NCBI GenBank assembly: GCA_021018995.1
Contig: CM037597.1
Span: forward strand, 35,962,936-36,026,935
Origin: Chloranthus sessilifolius
Taxonomy: Eukaryota > Streptophyta > Magnoliopsida > Chloranthales > Chloranthaceae
DNA: 64,000 bases
Direction of reading: 5' to 3'
Numbering within the stretch: position 1 is the stretch's first letter; each line of letters begins with the position of its first letter. A program made the translations under genes and the position numbers. This document shows positions 1 through 11,551 of this stretch, one piece after another. A model generated the notes under the pieces. That model was not told the DNA's origin, did no database searches, and saw only the letters and a program-made list of their open reading frames with translations.

Positions 1-707
1 ATCTGATTATATCCCGAGAATCCATCCATAAAAGATAGCATCCCGTGCTTGGTAGTGTTATCGACCAAGATGTCAATTTGCGGCAATGGGAAATCGTCCT
101 TCAGGCTCGCTTTGTTCAAATTTTAAAAATCAATGCACATGCGGACCTTTCCATCTTTCTTCGATACAGGCACGATATTGGCTAGCCACTGCGGGTACTT
201 GGATACCATGAGAAACCCTGCATCATACTGCTTGATGACCTCATCTTTGACTTTCAGCATTCACTCGGGTCAGAGACGTCTTAGGTTCTACTTAACCGGC
301 TTCATATCAGGGTAGAGAGGCAACTCATGCTCGACCAAATCAGTGTCCAGACTAGGCATGTCCTCGTATGACCAGGCAAAAATGTCTTGGTATGATCGAA
401 GGAAATCGATCATGCTTTTTCTTTCTTCAGGAGACAGTGACGTTCTGATCTTAGTTATTCTGGGAATCTCCTCAGTCCCGAGATTGACATCTTCTATTTC
501 TTCGACAATGGGGGTAGGGCCATGCTGAAATTTGGCAAACCGGTCAAGGAGCTCATTGGGGAGCTCCTCAAAGGGGACATCCTTGTCCAGACTCATAACA
601 CCTACCTCTTCTTGTACTTCTACAGGAAAGGGGTCGATTTTACGTGGGACGAGTATTTCGTTTAAGGCATCATTTTGTGAGACTTTATCTAGAATCTTAA
701 ATGACAA
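1..707 (-). pseudogene. Tat-type gypsy pol: start of reverse transcriptase
   Basis: The frame at 707-288 carries the conserved approach to the RT domain, with DIFAWSYEDMPSLD followed by VEHELPLYP. After a frame break, 287-1 (reverse) gives WLANIVPVSKKDGK, MCIDF, then DDFPLPQIDILVDN and FMDGFSGYNQ, which is the first aspartate block of the RT palm. An in-frame TAA replaces the codon after MCIDF near position 125, and a frame change lies near 290. The polymerase would copy element RNA into DNA. The YVDD block, RNase H and integrase would lie left of the window. It is a non-functional relic. Confidence 0.8.
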
Positions 708-1116
708 TTTTTTTAGGTTTTGTATTTTTTCTATTTTTTTGAGGTTCTGTATTTTCCCAATATTTTTGAGATTTTGTATTTTTCCAACATTTTTGAGATT
801 TTTATTTTCTTTGGAGACGGACCCTTGGCAAAGCGGGTTGCTACATATACAAGGAATGGCCTGCCAAGGGCTTGTCTCACTTTTTATAGGTTGTTTTTTT
901 TTGGGAAACAGGTGCTAAATTATAGGCCACTCCCTGCTTTCAGAATTTGGGGCAAAGATGCCAAATTGCATACCTGACTTGCTGCCCCTTTACCTTTTTG
1001 GATGTAGGAGGCTGGCGAATGTGACTCTTCTGGACCATCATATTGATCATAGGTCAGTCTAAGATTTAATCCTCAAACGTCAGCAAAGTCCTGTGGTGGT
1101 TTACCACAGGAGGAGT
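708..1116 (-). other. Frame-broken spacer between protease and RT of the Tat element
   Basis: No open frame of useful length is seen on the element's strand. It contains a run of imperfect repeats of a T-rich unit (AGGTTTTGTATTTTT type, 713-800). It presumably corresponds to the decayed protease-RT linker. Confidence 0.5.
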
Positions 1117-2244
1117 TTATTCAGGTATGGAATGCCACTCCTCAAATAAGGATAGGGCAGCCAGATCTAGTTCAAGGTTGGGAAGGGAGATGTGGGGATT
1201 GGTGGGATGGACAGGGGTTGTGGGTTTGTGTGGGGTCAAATGGGTTACCCCATTCCTATCAATCTTTATGACCCCAGCGCTGATAAAGGATTCCCTAATG
1301 TGTGGCCTAGGATGAGGCTTTTCTTCTATGTTGATTCCTCTTGCCCTTGCAGCTACAGCGACCCTGGCTTTTTCTTTAGCCTCTCGGACCTCTTCCTCCG
1401 TGGGCTTGTAACCTAACCCGAATCGGACTTTCTGCCCCTTGGCAATAACTGGCTCTCTTCTACCCTGTAGTCTAGGCCCTAGTCCTCTGCCTTTCTGATA
1501 GCCCCATTTCTGGAGCATGGCCACCGCCGCTTCCATTCCGCCACTAGTTATTGACGTGATGTTTCTCGGGGGTTCCGGGCCTACTGCTGACACCTCATAT
1601 TCAAAACTGTGGAGATCAGTGTCTTCCTCAGTATGTGGCACATCCACTACCTTAGGATTTTCAATGTTGTGGGTGGCCTTGTCTTTCTCATCGTGCCCTT
1701 CACCAATGATGGTGATCACCTTCTGCCCGGATATGAATTTTAGCTTTTGATGGAGGGTAGAAGGTATCGCCCCAACCTCACGTAACCACGGGTGTCCTAT
1801 TAGCAAATTAAAAGAAGATTTGATATCCATCACTTGAAAAGGTATAGAGAAGGTCATGGGCCCAATTACTAATTCTAGATCGACCTCTCCCATTATTTCT
1901 CTTCTTGTATTATCAAATCCCTGAGCGCTAGTCCTTATCGGCCTTAGCATACAGGGTTCTATGCCGATCTTGGTGGCGGTTCGTAATGGGCACACATTCA
2001 GGGCTGACCCGTTATCAATTAGAAGCAAGGGAATTATCATGTTCCTGGATACAATAGTAATATTAAGGGATTTGGCATGACTGTTTTCCTCCTCAGGTAG
2101 ATCCGCATCTGAAAATGAAATGGCAATAGGTGTCATCACCTGTCCGATTATTTGCCTGACCTCGTCTGGGCTCACCTGTTGGGACACATGTGCATTCTTT
2201 AACGCCCCCATTAGAGCTTGAAAATGGAGTGGGGACGTCATCAA
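1117..2244 (-). pseudogene. Gypsy retropepsin-like protease with G-patch domain
   Basis: This is an open frame of 375 residues. The retropepsin core is seen at about residues 75-180: PLLLIDNGSALNVCPL holds the catalytic D in a DNGS setting (not DTG/DSG), followed by an FQVMDI strand and the flap-like INLLIGHPWLRE-type segment. A G-patch follows at about 230-275 (WGYQKGRGLGPRLQGR, glycine-rich). G-patches usually bind RNA or RNA helicases, and in Tat elements they sit between protease and RT. It is followed on the same strand by the RT fragment at 707-1, with about 400 bases of broken frame between. The frame itself is intact, but its element is broken around it. Confidence 0.8.
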
Positions 2245-2412
2245 AAGATCTCAGACAGTGATATGGGCTGGCATCCTTCTTAACTGAGTCTCGAGAATGT
2301 GCTCCCGACTCATTTTCTCAAACGGGTGGACTACACTGTCCTTCCCCTCTGGCCATACTGGTGTTGGTGTTATTGCTGTTGCTGTTGCAGCTACTACTAT
2401 TGTTGCCTCGGG

Positions 2413-3234
2413 CTATTTCAAGATTCTTCCAGATCTGGTAATAAACTCCACTGCCCCCTCCCTGTTGCTACTACCGGCGTTAGCATTGGTTTGCTCATAG
2501 CTCAACAGAACCTGATGTGGATCATAGGTTGGTCCTGAGAGCTGGAATGGCATGGCTGTCAGCACCTGAAGTGCATGTACTGATGGCCCAGGAGGTGTGG
2601 GCAATACTTGACTTATTTTGGTGGTAGCTGGTTGGGTGGCAAAATTGGACCGGGTAGGGGTGGTGAAGCTTAACAATGGTTGTACCGAGGGTAGTGGGGT
2701 GGGCGTAGGCCATTGGTAGTTGATGGGTGCGGGCGGAGGATTGGGGATTTGATGGGCCACTAGGGAATTGACAGGGATGGGAGAATTTGTGGGTGGTTGA
2801 AATGGGGATAATGGGGTGGGTGTAGGCCATTGGTAATTGATGGGTGCAGGTGGAGAATTGGGGGCCAAATGGCTTATGGGGTAATTCATGGGGGTGGTGG
2901 AATATGGTTGATACGAATTTATTTGTACATAGTTGATGGGGGTGGATGATGGGAAATAGGCCCTAAGATCTAGGGGTTCAACTGCTAGTGTAGGGGTAGG
3001 AAAATAATCTGCCAGATTCAGGGGCTCAATCACCCCAATGGTTCTCTCTTCTTGGTCTCGTTGCCCATAAAATTTTCTCTATTACTGATATAATCAAAGG
3101 GGTCAAATTCATACTCTTCCTCAATTTCTTCTACCATCCCTATGGTGGGTCTGGGACCTTCTATTTCGATAGGGTGTGGTGGCATGCTGGTTTGCTTGGG
3201 TGAGTGCAGGGGGAATGATCTTCCCAGCATTGAT
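2413..3234 (-). pseudogene. Proline-rich Gag-protease linker of the Tat element
   Basis: Two frames that meet at 3030 encode a linker. The first part has an acidic patch (EEIEEEYEFDPFDYIS). The second is rich in proline, with two copies of a segment containing APINYQWPTPTPL (around 2690-2730 and 2820-2850). Low-complexity linkers of this kind separate gag from protease in Tat elements. I see no enzymatic motif. The frame ends at 2413 and the protease frame restarts at 2244, so at least one frameshift separates them. Confidence 0.6.
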
Positions 3235-4598
3235 TAAATCTTGGATCGCGTGCTTCAATGGGAAGCAGCGATCAATCGGGTGACCCGGACCCTGATGGAA
3301 ATTGCAATGTGTATTGGGGTCAAAATTATATGGAATCGAATTCGGAGAAGGTCATGGTTGGAGCGCACTTACTAATCCCTTTTCAATTAATAAAGGTAAA
3401 AGTACACTCAAGGATTGCCCCGAGGGCGTAAAGACTCGATCATAATGGGCTCTCTTCTCTGGGGTCATTTGCGTCTCCTACCCATTCCCTGCTCTTTGTA
3501 CTGGCCCTGTCCTGACGGGAGCTGGTTGCGTTGCTTTCAACTGGAAGGGGGCTACATTGTTATTGTTGGGCCAGGTGTTTGCAATATTATGTACCTCTGC
3601 CCCTGTTCTTCTATCATTTTTCTGCTCGGACAACCTCCTAACCTCGCTGGGCCCCCCGGATGCATTCTTGTTAAGCCGTCCTTCCCTGATGGCATCCTCA
3701 AGTGGCTGGCGTTTCTTATTAAATCAGTAAAACTGGACTGCTGTTGGTAGACAAGAAAATCATAAATCACTGGCAAAGTGTTCTTTGAAATCATCTCTAT
3801 CTTCTCATCGTCCGGTATTCTATTTCTGACTTGAGCTGCCAATGCCCCAAATAGTCACTGAAGGTCTCATTGGGATTCTGTTTCAAATGGACTAAATCAG
3901 ACTTGCGTTGTTCGATATCAATATTGTAGACATACTGTTCTTGGAATAAATGCGTCAAGTCCTTTCATGTCTTCATCATGGATGGTTCAAGAGACGTGAA
4001 CCACCTCAGGGCCGGATCGATCAAACTCTTCTGAAAGACTTTTATTAGCAGTCTCTAGTCTCCCCCGTACTGGCACATGTCCCCACAATAGGACCTAAGG
4101 TGTGCAATCGGGTTGCCCATGCCATTGTACTTGTCGAATACTGGCATTTTAAATTTGGGGGGCAGGGGGACCTCGGCAAACAGACATAAATCTGTGAAAT
4201 CTGTGACGTGGATTTCACACCACCCATCTTCAAACAACTGTTTATGGATCTTGTCTAGTTGCTCCCTTAACTGTTCCGATTCTTTGGACATGGGGGCTAC
4301 TTTTTCAACAGCCGGTCGGGACTCGCTCTGTGCTATTAGGGGTGGGGTAGTTATCGGTGGAAGATTAATAGTGGTCACTGCCCCGACATAGGCACCACTA
4401 TTTCTGATCTCGTCCTCCTCATACTGCTGATCTATATAAGGTGCAGTGAGGACGGGATTCTCAAACTATTGTTGCATGGACTTGATGGGATTGGATTGGA
4501 TATGGGTTGGGTGAGCCCCTTGAATGTAAGGGAAGTGTTGTGGGGTGATGGGATGAGTGGTAGTTTGGTTTTGGGGTGGGGCCTGATGAGGCCATTGG
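3235..4598 (-). pseudogene. Tat-type Gag core (capsid region and zinc-knuckle-like end)
   Basis: On the minus strand, 4378-4055 gives a coiled segment (EQLREQLDKIHKQLF) followed by PLPPKFKMPVFDKYNG and HLRSYCGDMCQY, the conserved start of the retrotransposon Gag core. The C-terminal part, 3842-3552, has AAQVRNRIPDDEKIEMI. The end, 3310-3235, has a CNFHQGPGHPIDRC motif (C-x2-H-x4-H-x4-C), the Tat equivalent of a zinc knuckle for RNA binding. Gag would form the virus-like particle in the cytoplasm. Several frameshifts break the core. Confidence 0.75.
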
Positions 4599-6991
4599 TG
4601 TAACATCTTCAAAAATTGAGCGTCCAACAGTGACCTCAGAATGCATGCCTGACTAGTCATAGGTTGACCGGGTGAAAGTCAACTCGATGACCGTGTTTAT
4701 AACTTAGGTTGATGTCATAAGTAAGTATACAAGTGTGTGTAGTTTAAAGCTTAGTGAGTAACAATGTACACCTATCTTGGGTGTATATACCTAACACCGA
4801 AACAAGGGGAGTTATAAGGGACTTAATAACCTAAGAGAAGTTATTTCTCTTGTTTTGAGTTGGTAAGAAGGGTTAAGAGGAGAGAGAGAGAGAGAGATCA
4901 AGGAAAGAGTAATGGCTAGGAGTTAATGAAGATTTGAATTAAAGACGGGGTTGGACATTTAAGGTCGCATTCAATGTGATTGGAACCGTTGAAGCAAAAG
5001 CTAGGAGCCCTAGCCTTTGAACGAACCATTCAATCAATCAAGAGATTGATTACAGGTGAGTGTTGTTGAATTTTAATGTGGATTATGTAAATAAGTTGTG
5101 GTGCATTCAATTGTTGTTCAAAAGATGAATTAAAGATATAAAAATGAAGAAAAAATGGAAAGGAAGAGATTTGAAAGAAATGCCCGAAAAAGGGCTGAGT
5201 TTCTGACCAAATCGAATAATTAATTTTGGTTCAGAAGTAAGCTGGGCAGAATTGACTTTCAGAAGTAAGTTGGGCAGAATTGCTCGAAACCGATTGATCG
5301 ATTTGAAATCGATCAATCGATTCTGGAATTTCGATTAATTGATTTTAAAATCGATTAATCGTCTGAGCACTTCCAGTGGCTGGAAAATGGAGAGCTGGGA
5401 AAATCGATCAACCAAGTTTGGATTTTTGATTAATCGATTTGGGATCGATTAATCGAAGTTTGGATTTTCGATTAATCGATTTGGGATTTCGATTAATCGA
5501 TTTTGGGAGATCGATTAATCGATTTTGACAGTTTTAGTTAGCTTTTAAATTAGACTTTGAGGTTCAAGGAGGGTCTTATAACTTCTTTATTGCATCTTTC
5601 TTGATGCTTTGCATATGCCATGGTGTACCATAGGTGGTACGAGGGAACACAAGCATAAGGAGCCGTGTTAGACCTTGATGCTTGGACATTCAGAGACGTG
5701 AGGTAGGGAACACCTTGAACATGTATTTTAATTTTCAAAAGCATGTATGTAGAATGATTCAAATAAATATTTATGCATTAAAATGTGATTTCTATGAGTG
5801 TGTGTGTGTGTATGAATACTAAATTAACTCGTAAGGTCTCCATGGGACGTGAAATTGTGATATTAAGTATCTAAGTGTTGCGTTGAGCCAGTGGCATCCC
5901 TGGGATGCAAGTGAAATCTGTCAGTAAAGTAAAAGAAAAGTTGATAAGGCCTAATATATTAAAATTAGCACAATCACACGGTGAATAACTATATATAGTG
6001 CACTTTGATATTTAAGGTTTGAACAGAATATCCCACCGACGTGGCGGGATACCCACGACTGACTCAGCAGGATATCCATGACCGGTACGGCGACCAATCC
6101 GTACACCAGTTTGGACATCCCAGGGATGTGTATATGAGACTAGAAACCCCGTCGCCTATGAGAAAGGGACCTGGGTAGTATTCAAGAAAGAAACAGATAT
6201 AAAAACTGTCTATTTAGACGACGATGAAGGGTATTCCATCTGGTGCCCGACTCTATAGTAAGTTGGGAAATGTTTAAGTTAAGATTTAAGTAATTAGGCT
6301 GAATCAGCATCTGATACCAACAAGCTGAGAATGAACAAACCCATGTAAAGAAACAATTGCATCTAGTACATCTTTCAGTTATTTAAATTATTTTCTCAGT
6401 AATTCTGCCTGATAAAACATGCTTTTAAATTATTTTTGAATATATGTGAGAACTTGACTTATATGTTCACTTGTTGTTTCCCTATTGAGCTAAGATGTAG
6501 CTCACACCTTTAGACTATACGTCGCAGGTCCACTGCTTGCGGCTGCTGAGGCTTCACGAGACGTAGATTCGGGAGATTCGGGTTACGTGCCTAGGAAAGA
6601 TTGGAGCCTCCTCCTGAGGACTTCTTCTAGAGGACCCGTTGCGTACTTTGAGAGAGATTTTTGAGAGTATTCTGTACGGCTTGGTATGTCAAGCCTTTAT
6701 TTTGAGAAAAAAATATAATTAAATGATATATTCTTTTGGGCGAACCATCTGGGGTGATCTTGCTATCACCGATGGTTCGGGTCGGTTCTTCTGTTCATGC
6801 GTAAGCATGAAAGTAGAACTGTCTTTTGAGCTTTTGCTTTGGACTAGCATGTCTTTATTTCACGTTGTTCAGTTCACATGTTTTACTTGAGTTACTTGAT
6901 ATACCAATGTTCCGTATGGACTATAGGGGCACAGCCTAGAGGGTCGTGCTGATGGCACTAGTTTCGGAGTGCCGAAATTCGGGCTGTCACA
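4599..6991 (+). mobile_element. Solo LTR, Tekay-like chromovirus family, 2.4 kb
   Basis: It starts TGTAAC and ends GGGCTGTCACA, the same termini as the LTRs of the complete chromovirus at 29978-41850. It is flanked by identical 5-bp duplications ATTGG (4594-4598 and 6992-6996). Stretches around 6030-6110 (CCGACGTGGCGGGATACCC) and 6485-6530 (GAGCTAAGATGTAGCTCAC) match that element's LTR. Joining the flanks restores the Gag reading of the host Tat element, which confirms the insertion. No internal region remains, so LTR-LTR recombination is the likely cause. Sense is plus. Confidence 0.88.
5285..5530 (+). repeat. Array of TCGATTAATCGA palindromes inside the solo LTR
   Basis: Eight or more copies of a dyad built on TCGATTAATCGA or its variant ATCGATCAATCGAT occur in about 245 bases. 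Perfect 12-bp copies are seen, for example at 5468-5479. The motifs are separated by short, variable spacers. The array lies downstream of the GA-rich stretch at 4880-4900, so it is probably in transcribed LTR sequence. It takes the place of the CTCGAG-type palindrome array of the related complete element. Confidence 0.85.
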
Positions 6992-8606
6992 ATTGGACAT
7001 GGGGGAAGGTTTGGGGATGGTCTTGGGGTATGGGGCCATGAGAAAATTGGGTCTGAGGTATGGCATGGGTTTGGTCCGATTGTGAAGGTTGGGGGTGGGT
7101 GGAATGTTGGGGGTATTGTGGAAGGTATGGGTGTGGGGCCTCAAGGTTTGGGCCTTGTTGGGTTTGGGTAAAGGGCAAGGGATTTGGAGGGTCTTGACCT
7201 ATTAGGCCTTGATGGGTATGGCCCATTGGGCTTTCGAGGGCTTGGGCCATGGGCCATTGGTGGGTATGGGCTTAGGCCATATGGGTCTGGGTTGTGGGCC
7301 CTTAGTGGGTTTGGGCCCTGGGTAGGTTTGACCCAGTGGGCCTTGGTGGGTTTGGGCCATGGGCCCTAGGTAGGTCTGGCCTAGTGAGCCTTGATGGGTT
7401 TGGACCATGGGCCCTTGGTGGGTCTGGCCCAGTGGACTTTGAAGGGTATGGACCATGGGCCATTGGTGGGTATGGGCCGTGGGCCCTTGGAGGATGTGGG
7501 CTTAGGCCAAATGGGTTTAGGCCATGGGCCCTTGGGTAAGGGTTTGGGCAATGGGCCCTTGGGGTACGTGGGCCTAGCCCACTGGGTTTTGAGGGGTATG
7601 GGCCATGGGCCATTGATGGGTTTGGGCCATGGGCCCCTGGGTATGGGTGATGGGGTGTTGGGCCAATGGGCCTTGGAGATCATGGGTGGTGGGGTTTTGG
7701 GCCAATGGGCCTTGGTGAATGGTGGGATTTTGGGCCAATGGGCCTTGGGGCATATGGGAGATGGGGGATTGGATGGTGTGAATTATGGGGGGTTGATGGG
7801 GGTCATGGGAGAGTGAGGCCTAGATATTGGCTAGGGTATGAGATGGGTACATGGGCATGGGGTGTGGAGGAGAGGTATTTTGAGAAGTCTTCTATGAGGA
7901 GTAGGCTTGGAACATCTCCTCCATCATGGCCATTGAGGGGGGATCAGATGTGGATGGTAGATTTAAGGGGTGATGAGACGTAGATGGGGGGGATGTGGAG
8001 GAAAAGTTGGGCATGGCTCCGGTATGATCAGGCATGGCCATGGTCGGTAGTGGGATATGGGGTGGATGAGATGGGTCATTAGGAAAGGGGAAGGTATGGT
8101 GGATGTATAGGGATGATGAAATGTTAGGTGTAGGTGTTTGGGAAAAACCGAGCATGGCCTCGATAAAAATGGGCATGACCAAGGTAGATGGGGGGATTTG
8201 TGGGGGGTTGGATAGGGAGGAAGTGGTGTATGTGAATGTGGGTGGATCGGGCCTATAGGGGGAAGATGGGAAATAGGGCATGGATGTGGATTGAGAGAAT
8301 GAGTTTTGTATGGATGTGGAGGGGAAATGGGTTGGATTTGGCATGGGTATGGTTTGGGCAGAAGATGGAGAATGGGGGGTTGGACTTTGGATATTTTGGG
8401 GGTATTGGTTGGGAAAATGGGGGCACCAAATGGGCCAGTAATGGTAAAGGGGGTTGGGTGAGGGGGATGGTGAAAAAAACTTCTCCCGAATGGGAGTGCG
8501 TTGGAGAATGTGGCGGGGATGAGTCGGGATCGACGTAAGCCGGGTCCACTATCCACGACATTCTACGGGAACGAGTTGGGTAAGGGTGCCTTGGATAAGG
8601 CCCCAA
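6992..8606 (-). pseudogene. Proline-rich N-terminal part of Tat-type Gag
   Basis: Read on the minus strand from about 8606, the frames give MGPYPRHPYPTRSRRMSW and then long proline/serine/histidine-rich stretches down to 6992, where the solo LTR begins. Several overlapping frames stay open because the DNA is G-rich and poor in stop triplets on this strand, so the true frame changes are hard to place. Proline-rich N-terminal extensions are common in Tat Gags. Part of the region is a minisatellite (7190-7760). I assign no function beyond Gag N-terminus. Confidence 0.55.
7190..7760 (-). repeat. G-rich minisatellite inside the Tat gag region
   Basis: About fifteen imperfect copies of a unit close to GGGCCATGGGCCCTTGGTGG(GTTT) occur, with the spacing varying between about 24 and 48 bases. 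On the minus strand it encodes repeats of the AHGPYPSK or GPNPPRAHGP type. The unit length is mostly a multiple of three, so the frame survives in many copies. GGGCCATGGGCC and GGGCCC cores are themselves palindromic. Confidence 0.8.
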
Positions 8607-9280
8607 AATCCTCCTCCTCCTTCCCCTACGGGACGGTGGAGGGCAAGATGATGTCGTTGTGCCAGCACAACAAAATGTACTTTTTTTGGGTTTAGATTTG
8701 ACTTTTGGTTTTCTTTTTTTTTGTTTAATTTTTTTGAGAAAATTTTAAAAAATAAAGGTTCCGAGGCCTTAGAATTCCCTTCTCGGGTGGCTCTCATACC
8801 CTAATTCAAGACCCGCGGCGACGACTCCGATGCACTTCGGAAGAATCGAAGGAGAACCTTCGATCTATTGAAGCCACGAAAGTTAAGGCAAATAACCCGA
8901 TCCCCCGGAATGAGCCAAAAAGAAGTTGTCCTCTTTTGATCGGCGGGGGCGTATTGGGTGTCGGAGATGGCGGGGCCCAAACAAGCCACTAAGCGCACTG
9001 ATCGGGGGACTCGGGAGGTGAAAAAGGCCACGGATTTGGGCTGGTACTGTGCAGAATAGACCTGGCGCAACTATTACACGCGCCTAGGTAGCAAGACCCT
9101 CTTTTTACACTGGCGCAACTATTAGTTGCGCTAAGGTAAAATGTGGGGATTTAAAGCTAGCGCAACTATTAGTTGCACCAGTTATAAATTCCAGGTTTTT
9201 GCACTGGCACAACTAATACTTGTGCCAGGCAAAAATTGATGCTCCAGAACTGATGACAGCAAGCACCAACACCCAAAATG
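8607..9280 (-). other. Presumed leader/LTR sequence of the Tat element
   Basis: Upstream of gag on the minus strand, the sequence reads GGAGTCGTCGCCGCGGGTC (near 8830-8800), similar in style to the sequence that usually precedes gag in plant Tat elements. I could not identify a primer binding site with certainty or the LTR edge. Four hairpin motifs sit at 9062-9230. Confidence 0.4.
9062..9230. repeat. Four GCGCAACTA-type hairpin repeats
   Basis: Four copies are spaced about 50 bases apart. The clearest are GCGCAACTA-T-TAGTTGCGC (9113-9131, 9-bp perfect arms, 1-base centre) and CTGGCACAA...TTGTGCCAG (9204-9228, 9-bp arms, 7-base loop). The copies at 9064 and 9159 have diverged on one arm. In the last copy both arms changed together (GCGCAA to GGCACAA with the matching TTGTGCC), which keeps the pairing. 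Confidence 0.8.
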
Positions 9281-9920
9281 AGTCTCTTTTTTTAGTTTTT
9301 GTGGAAGCTAGGCTTCCAGGAACTGAGCTATTTTTTTTTTGGTGATCAATTCTCTCCTCACCGCACCTAAAGGTTTGAGTCCGGTATAACTCGCTAGTGC
9401 GCTCCCCAAGGGTTTTAAGCTTTGGAATGGGAACCCACCCGATATACCTCCGGTGTGAGCGGCTTCTCAGATACTAGGTGGGCTGGGACTTTTCTGGATC
9501 ATCACCACTAGGGGCTGCTGCCATATTAGTGTCCTTTAGTTATAATGTCTTGAAAAGTCCAGGTACAAGGTGTATACCATGTTGATCACATATAAGAAAT
9601 TTATGTATATCCACGATATGAAAATCTGAGTCGTTACATTAACACTGCATCAAGGAATGGAAGGTGCCTACAATATGACACAGCACCTTTTTGTTGATAC
9701 ATAGCAGCTTTTTGTATGAAGTGATGTCTGACCTTATATCATTTATTAACACTGTCAGAACCTGAAGCAAAAAGCAGTGAGAAGTGAATGGGAATACCGT
9801 GCCTGACATCAGGGTTTCCAATGGCCATTATTACCATTCGAAAAAACTATTTGTCGTGGCAAATTTGTGAATTAAAAATTCACAAATTACTATTCATCTT
9901 TGCCCTAATTTTAATCTTCT
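9281..9920. other. Unassigned spacer left of the Mutator-like element
   Basis: No coding frame is recognised. The segment ending CGTTACA at 9638 resembles, in reverse, the TGTAAC start of the Tekay-like LTRs and is followed on that strand by a similar CAGATTTTC, so an LTR fragment may lie here. I found no matching other end. Confidence 0.3.
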
Positions 9921-10074
9921 CAAAGCGCAGTAAGAAGACACATCGAGGCCGCGAACTCCTTTTTCCTTTTTCGAAAACAAGTTTAGTGTCCTTTTATTTT
10001 CATTCCACTTCAAATATGCCACTATATAAAGGAGTCATCCCTTCCTTGATGGAGCACTAACACTTCTTTCATGA

Positions 10075-10215
10075 TGCATTAGTGCCTCTACGCATCTATA
10101 TAGAGGTGTCGTCGCCTTGTGTACGAAGCGCTAGCACTTCTTGTGGGAAGCGTCAGCACTTCTACCAAGAAACACTAACACTATGACGAGGAAGCGACAA
10201 CGCTTCTTTTTTAAT
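10075..10215. repeat. AAGCG repeat array, left end of the Mutator-like element
   Basis: Five or more short units of the type AAGCG(C/T)(T/C)AGCACTTCT occur in succession, for example GAAGCGCTAGCACTTC near 10123 and GGAAGCGTCAGCACTTC near 10147. The same vocabulary recurs in the introns of the ULP1 gene and upstream of the transposase. Confidence 0.7.
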
Positions 10216-11159
10216 GTTTTCTTCTTTAAAATTTTCCTTTTTATGATTCACAGATTTTTCAAATGGTTATCAAGACTCCAGCGATTAAGTACACCATTGT
10301 GAAGTGTCGGATGATCTATAACGAGGCATCTGAACATAGGGAAACTATGCTTTCGAAAGTATTCTTCATGTAATTCTTTTTGGCATCGAAGGACATGAAA
10401 AGCATCAACGTCCTCCTGGACGCAATTATCAAGTTTTGGATTGATTAAAAAGTTTGGAATTTTGGGAAAGGCACTATCAAATTTTGCTCACTTGATTTTT
10501 GCTTAATAACTGGTCTTTGAATGATTGGCCCCAGTCGTTACCTTCCCTCCAAGCCCCTTCCCGAAAACTAAATGATCAGAAATAAGTATTTTAGAGGCAT
10601 TAACCCTGTAAAGAGGGGAGACATCCTCAGCACCATTAATTGCGTAGCTGAGGGTGCCGAGGAGGACTTCCTGAAGCTCTGTTTATTGTTCGTCCTCACC
10701 ACTGTCCTCTTCATAAATACAAAATACACCCTCGACGACCCCTACCTCAATCTCATTGATAATCACCCAAATTTTAACAAATATCCATGGGGTGATGCAG
10801 CATACAAACACCTGCTATAGTGTGTGGACAAAGCGAAGAGGAACCGAGGAATAGTAGAGAGGGCAAAGGCTATGTAAGATTATAATCTTTACGACTACAT
10901 GATTGCCCTGCAGGTAATGTCGTATGCTCTAATTTTGAGTGTAATATGTCTACTCTAATTTTATCTTTTACTTCCTATGAAGCCCATAAAAATCTAATCA
11001 ATATATTGTTTCTCATATCTGGGCGTACAAGATCAACCTGAAGAGTGCCCTAGTGAGGACTCAAGGCACTACCCGCTTCCCAAGGCTGCTAAAATGGGAG
11101 GTAAATGAGAGTATGAGGAAGTTCTACATCAAAATTTTTGAGAATAAGGTAATTTCTAT

Positions 11160-11380
11160 ATGAGATGATATCGCTTCACAACCAAGTCATTGTTGCTTCA
11201 CATAAGAACCAATGGCACGTCTATACTGACGCGCAATCACTTCAGAGAAGAAGCAGCGGTGCCTCTATCAATCGTTTCCCATAAGAAGCGATGATGTGGC
11301 TATTTTTGAGGCGCAATCTCTTCACATAAGAAGCGATGGCACGATTATGTTGAGGCGCAATCGCTTCCTAACAAAGCGAT
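11160..11380. repeat. AAGCG hairpin array in a ULP1-gene intron
   Basis: Four to five copies of a unit near GGCGCAATCGCTTCACATAA followed by GAAGCGATGGCACG occur between the donor at 11149 and the acceptor at 11439. The arms ATCGCTTC and GAAGCGAT pair around an ACATAA loop. The unit matches those upstream of the transposase at 46390-46960. Confidence 0.8.
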
Positions 11381-11551
11381 GTCAATTTTCTTAATTCTTT
11401 ATCATTCGTCAATAATATGAAAAATCTATCTTCTTATAGGCCTTCCGGGAACTCGAGTGCACACTCTATGAGCAAAGTCGGCCTATGATAGAAGACTTAC
11501 TATGAACATGGAAATGATCTATAGAAGCAGGTGAAGGACCTGTAGTCCCTT

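Larger units (their letters stand above)
1..9280 (-). mobile_element. Tat-lineage Ty3/gypsy retrotransposon, decayed, cut by window edge
   Basis: Read on the minus strand, the order is leader (about 9280-8607), gag (8606-6992, then 4598-3235), protease with G-patch (2244-1117) and the start of reverse transcriptase (707-1). This order, the G-patch next to a DNGS-type protease, and the RT block ending in FMDGFSGYNQ are typical of the plant Tat group (Ogre/Retand relatives). A solo LTR at 4599-6991 interrupts gag and is younger. Many frame breaks and a stop in the RT show that it is dead. The rest of pol and the left LTR lie outside the window. I could not fix the right LTR boundary. Confidence 0.75.

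Noticed and set aside
7184..8538. Long glycine-rich frames on the plus strand
   Set aside because: They are the antisense of the proline-rich Gag repeat. The G-rich DNA lacks stop triplets in several frames, so openness is not evidence of coding.
9280..9638. Possible minus-strand Tekay-like LTR fragment ending CGTTACA at 9638
   Set aside because: The start-like TGTAACGACTCAGATTTTC on the minus strand resembles the LTR start, but no matching end, TSD or further shared sequence was found.
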